A program made the translations under genes and the position numbers. From an uncultured Bacteroidales bacterium (GTDB lineage: Bacteria; Bacteroidota; Bacteroidia; Bacteroidales; UBA932): DNA of 40,959 nucleotides. The notes below the pieces were generated by a model that did not search any database, was not told the DNA's origin, and was given only the letters and a program-made list of their open reading frames with translations. Below are positions 14,994 to 22,316 of the stretch, piece after piece. Within the stretch, counting starts at the first letter, position 1. Each line of letters opens with the position of its first letter. The stretch spans positions 1-40,959 of the forward strand of contig CAKVDS010000017.1 in assembly GCA_934726455.1 (NCBI GenBank). Reading direction: 5' to 3'.

Positions 14994-16979
14994 TTACCTG
15001 AAAATCTTCTGTGCGAAGCTGTGCAGGGATTTGCGCCACGGCTGCCATTCGTGGTCGCCCGGGAAGGATTCGAAGATGACCTCTACTCCGGCGTCGCGCA
15101 TGCTCTCGACCGCTCTGGCCGTCGGGCCGATGCGCGGGTCCTGTTCTCCGCAGCTGATGTAGAATATCTTGTGCGAGGCGTTGAATTTCCCGGTGTCGCT
15201 CAGCATTCCGGGTATCTCTTTTTCGAAGTCCATCTCGCCGCCTCCGGAGATGCCGCCGAAGATTCCGGAGGAGAAGAGTCCCACATTGCCGAACACCTCA
15301 GGGGTGCGGAGCCCTATGTAGAATGACTGGCCGCCGCCCATGGAGAGTCCGCACATGGCACGGTTGGCGGCTCCTGCCTTGACGCGGAAGTTCTTCTCGA
15401 CGAAAGGAATGATGCAGTCCACCAGCTCATCGCGGAAGCCCTGCATGCCTTCCCAACTGTAGCCGCCTCGTGCACCGGGGAGGTTGCTGTTGGCGGCTAC
15501 GACTATCATCGGCACCGCCTTGCCTTCGGCGATGAGGTTGTCCATTATGTTTGCGGTCAGCCCCTGCTGCATCCAGCCCCGATGGTCTTCTCCTCCTCCG
15601 TGCTGGATGTAGAGCACAGGGTACTTGCCCTTGCCTTTCTCATAGGCGGCAGGTGTGTAGATCTGGAGCGGTCTCCATTCTCCGGTGACGGTGGAGAAGT
15701 AGTTGACGAGGCGTACCTGCCCGTGCGGGACGTCCTGGACTTTCAAGTAGTCTGTATTTTCTTCCGGGATGTCGACGGCGCTTGCCATGGTCCCACAGCC
15801 ATAGTAGGTCTCGCTGAGCGGGTCTGAGAACCTGGCCCCGTCGGCTTCGAGGAAGTAGTAGTGGAAACCTGGTGCGAGCGGGGCTGAGGTCGCTCTCCAG
15901 ATGCCGTCGGCACTCTGTTTCATCGGGTATTTCACATTGCAGATGTCCGCTACTACGCGTGAGGCTCCGTCGGCGCGGATCTCGAAAGATACGCTGCCGT
16001 CCGGGTTGATGCTGCGGCGCGGAGTGGCAGGCCTGCGGGCTGATTTGGCCTTGCGGGCCGTATTGAGGAACTCCACCATGGTGTGGAGGTTCTGCTCGCT
16101 GTACATGTTGAACCCGTGCCCTCCCTCTTCTTCTAAGATAAGGTCGGCCTTGACTCCGGCCTTGTCGAGGTCCTCGTAGAACAGGACTGACTGGCAGCTG
16201 GGAACCACGTTGTCTTTGAGCCCATGGAAGATGATGATCGGAGGGTCGTTGCTGTCGATGTATGTCGGGGCGCTGAGCCTTTTGAATGCGTCCATGTTTT
16301 CCGCCGTGTACTTCACTCCCGTGACTGCTTCTTCCGGTGCGGTGGCTCCCTGCCCTCTCGGCCCTGCACAGTCCATCCTGGTGAGATCTACCGGGCCTGA
16401 CCAGTCGCAGGCCGCGTCCACGCTGCTGCTCAGTTGCAGGCAGTCGCCGATTGCTCCTTCGAGTTCGGCGACCCCGCCGGAAGTGGCGGCAAGGGCTGAA
16501 AGATGTCCTCCGGACGAGAAGCCGGAAGTGGCGATGAACGAGTTGTCGAATCCGTACTTGGCGGCATTGCCCCGGACAAAGCGTATCACGGCTTTGATAT
16601 CCTCGATCTGGGCGGGGAACTTGGCATCGGCGCTGGAGCGGTGGTTCGGGGTGACCACGGCATAGCCTGCGTCGAGCAGGGCCTGGCAGATGGTGCCGAG
16701 GTCTGCCATACCCTTGGAGTTGTTGCTGTACCAGGCGCTGCCGTAGATGTGGATGACTACCGGATAATTTGCTTTCTTCTCCTTGGGGAGGTAGATGTCG
16801 AGCCGGTGGTAGACTTCACCGTCCCCGGCATAGTCCACGTCGGTGAACTTCTGTGAATACTCCATCTTGACCTCCGGCATCTGGAATCCTCCGAATCCTC
16901 CGGCCGGTGCTCCCTGAGGCTGCGCGTGGAGGCAGAGCGTGGTGAGGAGCGTTAATAAAGTGGCGCTTGTTCTTTTCAT
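14994..16979 (-). CDS. Two-domain secreted esterase (BD-FAE-like plus CE1-like)
   Basis: The 661-residue product has a Sec signal (cleavage near LCLHAQ). Residues about 45-310 form an alpha/beta hydrolase of the bacterial feruloyl/acetyl esterase type, with VIHIYGSAW for the oxyanion hole, nucleophile motif GFSSGG and the late His in EEGGHGF. Residues about 325-400 resemble a CBM48-like early set domain (GFHYYFLEADG). Residues about 400-661 are an esterase D/CE1-like domain with GLSMGGG and the late His in PGDHEW. Both catalytic serines appear intact. The likely role is removal of acetyl or feruloyl groups from xylan or pectin. The gene stands alone. Confidence 0.82.
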   Translation of the reverse strand: MKRTSATLLTLLTTLCLHAQPQGAPAGGFGGFQMPEVKMEYSQKFTDVDYAGDGEVYHRLDIYLPKEKKANYPVVIHIYGSAWYSNNSKGMADLGTICQALLDAGYAVVTPNHRSSADAKFPAQIEDIKAVIRFVRGNAAKYGFDNSFIATSGFSSGGHLSALAATSGGVAELEGAIGDCLQLSSSVDAACDWSGPVDLTRMDCAGPRGQGATAPEEAVTGVKYTAENMDAFKRLSAPTYIDSNDPPIIIFHGLKDNVVPSCQSVLFYEDLDKAGVKADLILEEEGGHGFNMYSEQNLHTMVEFLNTARKAKSARRPATPRRSINPDGSVSFEIRADGASRVVADICNVKYPMKQSADGIWRATSAPLAPGFHYYFLEADGARFSDPLSETYYGCGTMASAVDIPEENTDYLKVQDVPHGQVRLVNYFSTVTGEWRPLQIYTPAAYEKGKGKYPVLYIQHGGGEDHRGWMQQGLTANIMDNLIAEGKAVPMIVVAANSNLPGARGGYSWEGMQGFRDELVDCIIPFVEKNFRVKAGAANRAMCGLSMGGGQSFYIGLRTPEVFGNVGLFSSGIFGGISGGGEMDFEKEIPGMLSDTGKFNASHKIFYISCGEQDPRIGPTARAVESMRDAGVEVIFESFPGDHEWQPWRKSLHSFAQKIFR

Positions 16980-16986
16980 GATGCCA

Positions 16987-16994
16987 CAAATATA
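16987..16994 (-). promoter_or_regulatory. -7 box of the esterase gene
   Basis: The minus strand reads TATATTTG seven bases before the ATG, which implies a leaderless or nearly leaderless transcript. No TTTG lies at the usual upstream distance. Confidence 0.5.
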
Positions 16995-17092
16995 ATATGT
17001 GGCCGGTGTCGGCGGGTTGGCTGCCGGGTGATCTGATACTTGGCTAAAACTGATTGTAACATATCAGCCGGGGGCAGAATGGCGGAGTTGCT

Positions 17093-17184
17093 CCAGTTCG
17101 TTCGGGAAATGGTGGGTTTGCCGAACCAAATGGTGCGCGCTGGACATTCGGTACGGGAAAGGCCGGGTTTGCCGTACCGAATGG
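17093..17184. repeat. Two tandem hairpins with the same loop and compensated arms
   Basis: Hairpin 1 has arms 17093-17105 and 17121-17133 with loop GAAATGGTGGGTTTG. Hairpin 2 has arms 17144-17156 and 17172-17184 with loop GAAAGGCCGGGTTTG. GTTCGG/CCGAAC in the first is GTACGG/CCGTAC in the second, a compensated change. They lie downstream of the minus-strand SulP gene and could help end its transcript. Confidence 0.75.
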
Positions 17185-17219
17185 GTCAAGTGCGCTGGCT
17201 GAGCTGATTGGCGAGTACG

Positions 17220-18920
17220 CTACGCTTCCACGAAGCTGTCGGCCAGGTCATTGGCGTGGGCGAGGGCCGGGAAGATGTTGGGGTAGATGTTGCCCTCGCC
17301 GATGAGCTCGTCCACCCCGAATTTCTTCAGTGTCCCGAGCACCCTGTCATTGACACCGGACAGGATGACTTCCACCCCGCGCCTGTGGGCCATGTCGATG
17401 ATGTTTTTGAGGTTCTTGACCCCTGTGGAGTCGATGAACGGCACTTTGCGCATGCGGATGATGCGCACGCGGGTGTCCTTGTTGCGCCGCTCGAATTCCT
17501 CGGAACGGCTTGCCAGGCCGAAGAAGTAAGGGCCGTTGATCTCGTAAACCTCCACACCCTTGTGGATGTCAAGCATCTCCACATCGTCCTTAGAGGCCAT
17601 GTCGTCGTCATCTGTGGCGGCGAGCCTGTCCTGGTCGAGGACCTCGATGCTGGAGGTTTGCATCATGCGGCGCACGAACATGGCTATGGCCAGTACCACC
17701 CCGACTTCGATGCCCACGGTGAGGTCCACGATCACGGTGAGGAAGAACGTGATGAGCAGCACCGCCACGTCCGGGGCGTCACCCTTGAGGAGGTAGCGGA
17801 AACTGCGCCACTCGCTCATGTTGAACGCCACCACCACCAGTATGGCGGCAAGGCAGGATAGCGGGATGTACACGGCATACGGCATCAGGAAAAGGTAGAT
17901 GAGCAGCAGGACGGCAGCATGGATGATGCCTGCCACGGAGGTGCGTGCACCGTTGTTGATGCTGGCCATGGTCCTGGCGAGTGCGCCGGTGGCCGGGATG
18001 CCCCCGAACAGAGGGGTGATGATGTTGGCGATGCCCTGACCGATCAGTTCGGTGTTGGAGTCATGCTGCTTGCCGGTCACGCCGTCCGCGACCATTGCTG
18101 CCAGGAGGGACTCGATGGCGCAGAGCACGGCAATGGTGAACGCCGGGGAAACGAGGCTCTTGATGGTCTGGAAATCCATTGCCGGGGCAACTGGCTTGGG
18201 CATTGGCAGCCCTTCAGCCAGTTCGGGGAACTTGGACCCTATCGTAGCGAATTCAATCCCGGTGAAACGGCTCAGAAGGACAGAAGCCGCCGTGCCGATG
18301 ATGAGTGCGATGAGCGAGCCCGGAATCTTGTGGAACCCCCACTTGTTCCAGAAGATGATGACCAGCAGACATCCCACGCTCAAAGCTGTCTCGGTGGGGG
18401 AAATATGGGAGATGTTCTGGAAATAGCAGATCCACTCCGGGATGAATCCGGACGGTACGGAGACATCTCCGAGGCCGAAGAAATCTTTCATCTGGGTGGA
18501 GAAGATGGTGAGGGCGATGCCGCTCGTGAACCCGACCACGATGGGGTAGGGGATGAACTTGAACACAGCTCCCATCTTGCACAGGCCCATGGCTACCAGG
18601 ATGACGCCGGCCATTATCGTGGCAATGGTGAGTCCCTGGATGCCGTACTGGGCGACGATGCCCGAGACGATGACTATGAACGCACCGGTCGGACCGCCGA
18701 TGAGGAAGCGGGACCCTCCGAAGACTGAGATCAGAAAACCGGCGACAATCGCGGTGATAAGTCCCTGCTGCGGGGACACTCCGCTGGCGATACCGAATGC
18801 GATTGCGAGCGGCAGGGCGATGATTCCTACTACGACACCTGCGATGAGGTCGGAGACGAAGCGCTCACGACTGTACCGCCCCTTCTTGAAGAGGTGGAAA
18901 AACTTAGGGCTGAACACCAT
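17220..18920 (-). CDS. SulP/SLC26-family anion transporter with STAS domain
   Basis: The 566-residue membrane protein begins LIAGVVVGIIALPLAIAFG, the classic SulP first segment, and keeps GxSRFLIGGPTGAFIV in segment 3. It has the core-domain repeats of about 14 membrane segments to residue 410. Residues about 445-555 form a cytoplasmic STAS domain, with FIDSTGVKNLKNII at the usual phosphorylatable-Ser position. The family carries sulfate, bicarbonate or organic anions. No sulfate-assimilation or carbonic-anhydrase gene lies nearby, so the substrate is open. The gene is monocistronic. Confidence 0.92.
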   Translation of the reverse strand: MVFSPKFFHLFKKGRYSRERFVSDLIAGVVVGIIALPLAIAFGIASGVSPQQGLITAIVAGFLISVFGGSRFLIGGPTGAFIVIVSGIVAQYGIQGLTIATIMAGVILVAMGLCKMGAVFKFIPYPIVVGFTSGIALTIFSTQMKDFFGLGDVSVPSGFIPEWICYFQNISHISPTETALSVGCLLVIIFWNKWGFHKIPGSLIALIIGTAASVLLSRFTGIEFATIGSKFPELAEGLPMPKPVAPAMDFQTIKSLVSPAFTIAVLCAIESLLAAMVADGVTGKQHDSNTELIGQGIANIITPLFGGIPATGALARTMASINNGARTSVAGIIHAAVLLLIYLFLMPYAVYIPLSCLAAILVVVAFNMSEWRSFRYLLKGDAPDVAVLLITFFLTVIVDLTVGIEVGVVLAIAMFVRRMMQTSSIEVLDQDRLAATDDDDMASKDDVEMLDIHKGVEVYEINGPYFFGLASRSEEFERRNKDTRVRIIRMRKVPFIDSTGVKNLKNIIDMAHRRGVEVILSGVNDRVLGTLKKFGVDELIGEGNIYPNIFPALAHANDLADSFVEA

Positions 18921-18984
18921 ATTTTATAAATACACTACTTTTTGCGCCTTGCCGGCACTTCTTGCGTTTTGCAAAAACGGGCCG

Positions 18985-19015
18985 CAAAGATAGTGTCTTG
19001 CCCTCGGAAATCAAA
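18985..19015 (-). promoter_or_regulatory. SulP promoter
   Basis: On the minus strand TTTG (19015-19012), exactly 19 bp and TATCTTTG (18992-18985) match the Bacteroidota promoter perfectly. Confidence 0.8.
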
Positions 19016-19064
19016 ATCCCGCGCTGTGGTGTACGCGAGCGTTATGGCGGTGTCGCCGCTCAGG

Positions 19065-19100
19065 AGGTAGGGGTGAAAAGCGGGAAAAATACCCCAACCT
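19065..19100. repeat. Hairpin of the 10-16-10 superfamily
   Basis: Arms AGGTAGGGGT and ACCCCAACCT (one mismatch) enclose the 16-nt loop GAAAAGCGGGAAAAAT. It is the inverted relative of 35621-35656, whose loop read on the other strand is GAAAATCGCGAAAAAC. Confidence 0.8.
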
Positions 19101-19135
19101 GCGGCAGGAGTATCCAGCAGGTGTTCACGGCGGGA

Positions 19136-19186
19136 ACGGAGGTGGCAGGGGCGAGGCTTTTGTGTTGAGCCCCTGCCACCCTCCGT
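19136..19186. repeat. Hairpin, loop-conserved family, member 3
   Basis: Arms of 17 and 18 nt (19136-19152 and 19169-19186, one bulged G) enclose the 16-nt loop GAGGCTTTTGTGTTGA. The same arms return at 21563-21617 with the loop in the opposite orientation. After it, 19208-19215 is a GTGCGCAC box followed by a degenerate half of the palindrome array. Confidence 0.85.
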
Positions 19187-19304
19187 CCCTCGGCCACCTC
19201 CCGACCCGTGCGCACCAGAGGCGTTTTCACTCACCGCGCGAGGTTTCCGGGCAGAGACGGATAAGGTATAGCAAGAGTTTCCCTGGTTGCCGGAGAAGGA
19301 AAAC

Positions 19305-19336
19305 TTTGGCGGTGTGCTTTTTTATTGGTAGATTTG
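19305..19336 (+). promoter_or_regulatory. Promoter of the YxxP peptide/LRR lipoprotein pair
   Basis: TTTG at 19305-19308, 20 bp and TAGATTTG at 19329-19336 match the Bacteroidota consensus. The leader to the peptide ATG is about 65 nt. Confidence 0.7.
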
Positions 19337-19408
19337 CCGGTGGTGCTGCGCAACTTGTTGAAAGCACGTCATATTACAAAACTCAAAAGTTTGGAGAACA
19401 ATTGACTT

Positions 19409-19528
19409 ATGAACATGTGTATGGAAAAGGACAGTTACGAGGCGCCGGAAGTGACTCTGGTGGAGATGGCGATGGAAATCTGTAATGCGACATCTTCTAT
19501 TATTGAGGGGGAAGAGGTCGGTTGGTAA
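19409..19528 (+). CDS. YxxP small peptide, candidate ribosomal precursor peptide
   Basis: This 39-residue open frame contains SYEAPEVTLVE (residues 9-19), then MEICNATSS (22-30), and ends EGEEVGW. The ATGs at 19415 and 19421 are also possible starts. YxxPxV resembles the YxxPxLxxxG leader motif bound by PqqD-like/B1 proteins in lasso systems. An acidic stretch with [IV]-x-Trp at the very end, and IC followed by Asn or Gln, recur in the peptide restored at 14467-14609. Small frames of this kind are common before surface lipoprotein genes in Bacteroidales, in my recollection without assigned function. It has a good promoter and lies 20 bp before the lipoprotein ATG. It could instead be a translated leader that regulates the next gene. 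Confidence 0.7.
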   Translation: MNMCMEKDSYEAPEVTLVEMAMEICNATSSIIEGEEVGW

Positions 19529-19548
19529 TGATTACTTAACGAGTACTT

Positions 19549-21385
19549 ATGAAGAATAAAATTTCTGCTCTGGCATTTCTGGCCGTATTGGCAGCCGTGC
19601 CGCTTTCATGTGAAAAAACCATCGGGGGGGGGTGAAAATCCTGCTGCTGAAGAGTTCTATGCGATGATGTCTGATTCCGAACCCGATACGAGGACGGAAA
19701 CCAAGGACAGGAAACATGTACTGTGGTGCGAGGGGGACAAAGTCTCGATATTCAGAGGGGAGAACATCAACGATGAATATGTCGTCAAGGAGGGCTTCGG
19801 CGGAAAGACGACCACGAAGCTTGTAAAAGTTGAGGACGGCGGTTTCAATGCCGGAAATGAAACCACGTTCGATGCCAACATCGCGTGGTATCCGTATGGA
19901 AATGTAGCCTACAGTCATTCTGTGAAAGACGAAATCTCTTCGGAGCCTGTCCATGTATTGGAAGTTCCTGTCCCTGAAGTTCAGAAGTATTCAGCCGGCA
20001 CTTTCGGCTCCGGGGCGTTCCCGATGGTGGCTGTGTCTTCAAACAAGGCGGACAACAACCTTGTGTTCAAGAATCTGTTCGGAATCATCAACATCAAGCT
20101 GAAAAGTCCGAACTGGTACTACTCTGTCAAGGACATCATCCTGAAGGGCAACAACAGCGAGTTCCTGAGCGGAGATGCTCTTGTGAAATGCTCGTATTCC
20201 GGCATCCCGGCGGTGGAATTTGTGGAAGGCAGTTCACGAGACTATGTCAAACTTGACTGCGGAGACGGGGTTGAACTTATTCCAGGGGCGGAAGAGAAAG
20301 AGCTCTGGATAGCCCTGCCTTATGGCAAATATGAAAAGGGCTTGACTGTCACAGTGAACTTCAAAAACGGGGAGACGTGGGTGAAAAGCACGCCTGCTAT
20401 GGAGATAAAAAGGTCTGTGATGACACCGATGTCTACAATTGAGATGGATACGGAGAAGGGAGAGTTGTATATCCCGGACAACAGTTTCAAAAATACACTG
20501 CTTGCGCTGGAAATCGACGGGGTGAAAGTGGATATGGACGGAGATGGCTTCCTTACAGCGAAGGACGCGAAGGCTTGGAATGAGTATTACAAGGACAAGG
20601 ATGTGGAATTCAATGTCGGCTTCAAATTTATAAAGTCTCTCAAGGGAATTGAGTATTTCACATCGCTCACAAGTTTGAATTGTATGGGCGATGAAATCAC
20701 GTCGTTGGATTTGAGCCATAACACCGCGCTTAAGAGCTTGCAAATCAGCGGAAATTACGAGTTGGTTCTTGATTTTAGCAAAATTCCTGAATCCCTTACA
20801 TGGCTGAATTGTTCAGCAACCTCTACAAAGGAATTGGATCTCAGCAAGCACACGGCTCTTGAGTATCTGAACTGCGAATCTAATAAGATGGAGCGGCTGG
20901 ATGTCAGCAATAATACCGCTCTGAAAACCCTGATTTGTTGCGAAAATGAGCTGACGGAGCTGGATGTCAGCAAAAATATCTCATTGGACTATCTGAACTG
21001 CGCGACCAATAAATTGACTGGTTTGGACATAAGCCAAAATCCGGCTTTGACGTACCTGAACTGTAATTATAACAAAGTCAGCAGCATCAAATTCGTTGAC
21101 AGCCCAGTTATTGAGGAATTGCGGTGCCAAGGAAATCAACTCAAGGAGTTGGACCTAAACAAGTTTGCCTCTTTAAGTTTGCTGGACTGCGGCAATAATC
21201 AGATGACCATATTGGATGTCAGCAAGACCGCCATAGGAAGCGGTAAGGAATCGATGCCTTTGTCGTGCCGGATGGAAACACTCAAGACACTGTACCTGAA
21301 GACAGGATGGGAGATCAAATATATTACTGTAGACAGGTACAAAAGCTTTATCCACGAGGATACCGTCATAAAGTTCAAGGATTAG
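19549..21385 (+). CDS. LRR surface lipoprotein, out of frame by one base in a G9 tract
   Basis: The ATG at 19549 opens a lipoprotein signal (lipobox PLSC, Cys21), but nine G at 19624-19632 lead straight to TGA after 28 codons. With eight G the frame joins the rest and yields 611 residues. As written, only a GTG at 19610 could start the long frame, without a signal peptide. The restored protein has a fimbrillin-like beta part (about 40-300), a calcium-loop-like DMDGDGFLTAKDA (about 325-337) and leucine-rich repeats (about 370-560) of the form LxxLxCxxNxLxxLDxSxN. Related domains mediate binding at the cell surface. Tract slippage could switch the lipoprotein on and off. Confidence 0.75.
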
Positions 21386-21409
21386 TCGATATGACGAAAA
21401 CCTCTCTCT

Positions 21410-21513
21410 GTACGCGAGTCGGCCAACTGTCCGTCTGGTACAGAAAAAGGCCTTCTGCTGTACGGCAGGCATTTGTAAGACTGTCCGGTACAGAAAACGG
21501 CGCTGTGGTGTAC
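21410..21513. repeat. GTAC-box array, copy 1
   Basis: GTAC starts at 21410, 21438, 21460, 21488 and 21510, so the spacing alternates 28, 22, 28, 22. The boxes sit in CTGTACGG or GGTACAGAAAA contexts. The array at 35947-36031 is a related copy on the other strand. Confidence 0.8.
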
Positions 21514-21562
21514 TTGAGGTCGGTGGGAGAGTCTTTGTAGACGGAAAGAGAGCGGCGTGGGA

Positions 21563-21617
21563 ACGGAGGTGGCAGGGGCTCAACACAAAAGCCTCGCCCC
21601 AGCCACCAACCCTCCCA
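21563..21617. repeat. Hairpin, loop-conserved family, member 4 (loop flipped)
   Basis: The left arm ACGGAGGTGGCAGGGGC (21563-21579) equals that of 19136-19152. The loop 21580-21595, TCAACACAAAAGCCTC, is the exact reverse complement of the loop at 19153-19168. The right arm (from 21596) pairs with a few mismatches. Confidence 0.85.
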
Positions 21618-21650
21618 TCGCACGAAGTCAGTCCCCTGCCTGAAATTCCC

Positions 21651-21800
21651 GTGCGCACGGCGGTGATCCCGTGCGTGAAAAGGGCTCTCGTGCGCACGGG
21701 ACAAGGAAAAGCTCAGCGCCGTGCGCACCAAGGGGCCTGGTGCGCACCGAATCAGCCCCGTGCGCACGGCGGTGTTCCGCGCCGCCCCATCGTTCCACGG
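21651..21800 (-). repeat. GTGCGCAC palindrome array, copy 1
   Basis: Octamers start at 21651, 21671 (degenerate, GTGCGTGA), 21690, 21721, 21740 and 21760; the gaps are 20, 19, 31, 19, 20. Read on the minus strand it aligns with 35740-35880, including the conserved side sequence GTGGAACGATGG and the degenerate fifth box. Confidence 0.85.
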
Positions 21801-21827
21801 ACTGGCGGCTGCCGGAGCCCCGTCTGT

Positions 21828-22117
21828 CAGGTAGGAGCGGAATCGCCGGAAACGGCTCACACCTGGACGGGGCGCATGGCACGGACGCGGCTGCAGGGCA
21901 CACACCCCTGCCAGGTAGGAGCGGAAATGCCGGAAACGGCTCACACCTGGACGGGGCGCATGGCACGGACGCGGCTGCAGGGCACACACCCCTGCCAGAT
22001 AGGAGCGGAAATGCCGGAAACGGCTCACACCTGGGCGGGGCACAGGGCACGGACGGGGCTGCAGGGCACACACCCCTGCCAGGTGGGAGCGGAATCGCCG
22101 GAAAAGGCTCACACCTG
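21828..22117. repeat. 84-bp tandem repeat with four hairpins
   Basis: Units start at 21828, 21912, 21996 and 22080, exactly 84 bp apart. Each begins with a 10-16-10 hairpin (AGGTAGGAGC, 16 nt, GCTCACACCT), and the first three add a 46-bp spacer. The second and third units are nearly identical. The same 84-bp distance separates the two hairpins of the 124-bp repeats near 11.6 and 13.3 kb. Confidence 0.92.
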
Positions 22118-22151
22118 GACGAGGAGGCGGCCGCAGAGGGGGTTGGTGGGA

Positions 22152-22190
22152 GAAAAAAGAACGGCCGACCGATATGCGGTCAGCCGTTCT
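22152..22190 (-). terminator. Intrinsic terminator after the polysaccharide utilization operon
   Basis: On the minus strand a 13-bp stem with one mismatch (22189-22177 and 22171-22159) and loop CATAT is followed by TTCTTTTTT-like sequence. It lies 127 bp after the GH2 stop and fits the end of the SusC-to-GH2 transcript. Confidence 0.75.
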
Positions 22191-22316
22191 GACATACAAT
22201 TGGCAATCAACTTACCATGTGCCCGTTGAATCACTTTACAGTCAAGCAGGGCGCGCTCCGCTTCCAGATTGGTCTGTGCTTCGGAGCGCAGCTCTCTGGT
22301 AGGGCTCAAAGGCTGA
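22191..22316 (-). other. Unassigned stretch between GH2 stop and terminator
   Basis: This 126-bp piece contains a perfect 8-bp stem, GCGCTCCG (22252-22259) with its partner CGGAGCGC about 22 nt further on. The minus strand has a short open frame with a helical-looking, Leu/Ala/Glu-rich translation but no recognisable family. It could be a small RNA, a 3' UTR element or a gene remnant. Confidence 0.35.

Noticed and set aside
17010..17070. Possible further copy of the susC/DUF5107 operator upstream of the esterase
   Set aside because: Only a short CAGTTTTAG-like word is shared, in the other orientation and at a different distance from the -7 box.
19162..19485. 107-codon plus-strand frame before the YxxP peptide
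   Set aside because: It starts inside a hairpin loop, crosses the promoter and overlaps the better supported peptide frame.
21828..22117. CRISPR array
   Set aside because: Units including spacers are nearly identical, so there are no unique spacers, and no cas genes are present.
21375..22229. Long open frames on both strands (up to 274 codons) through the repeat island
   Set aside because: They are read through GTGCGCAC boxes and 84-bp units (84 is a multiple of three), have repeated low-complexity translations and no family features.
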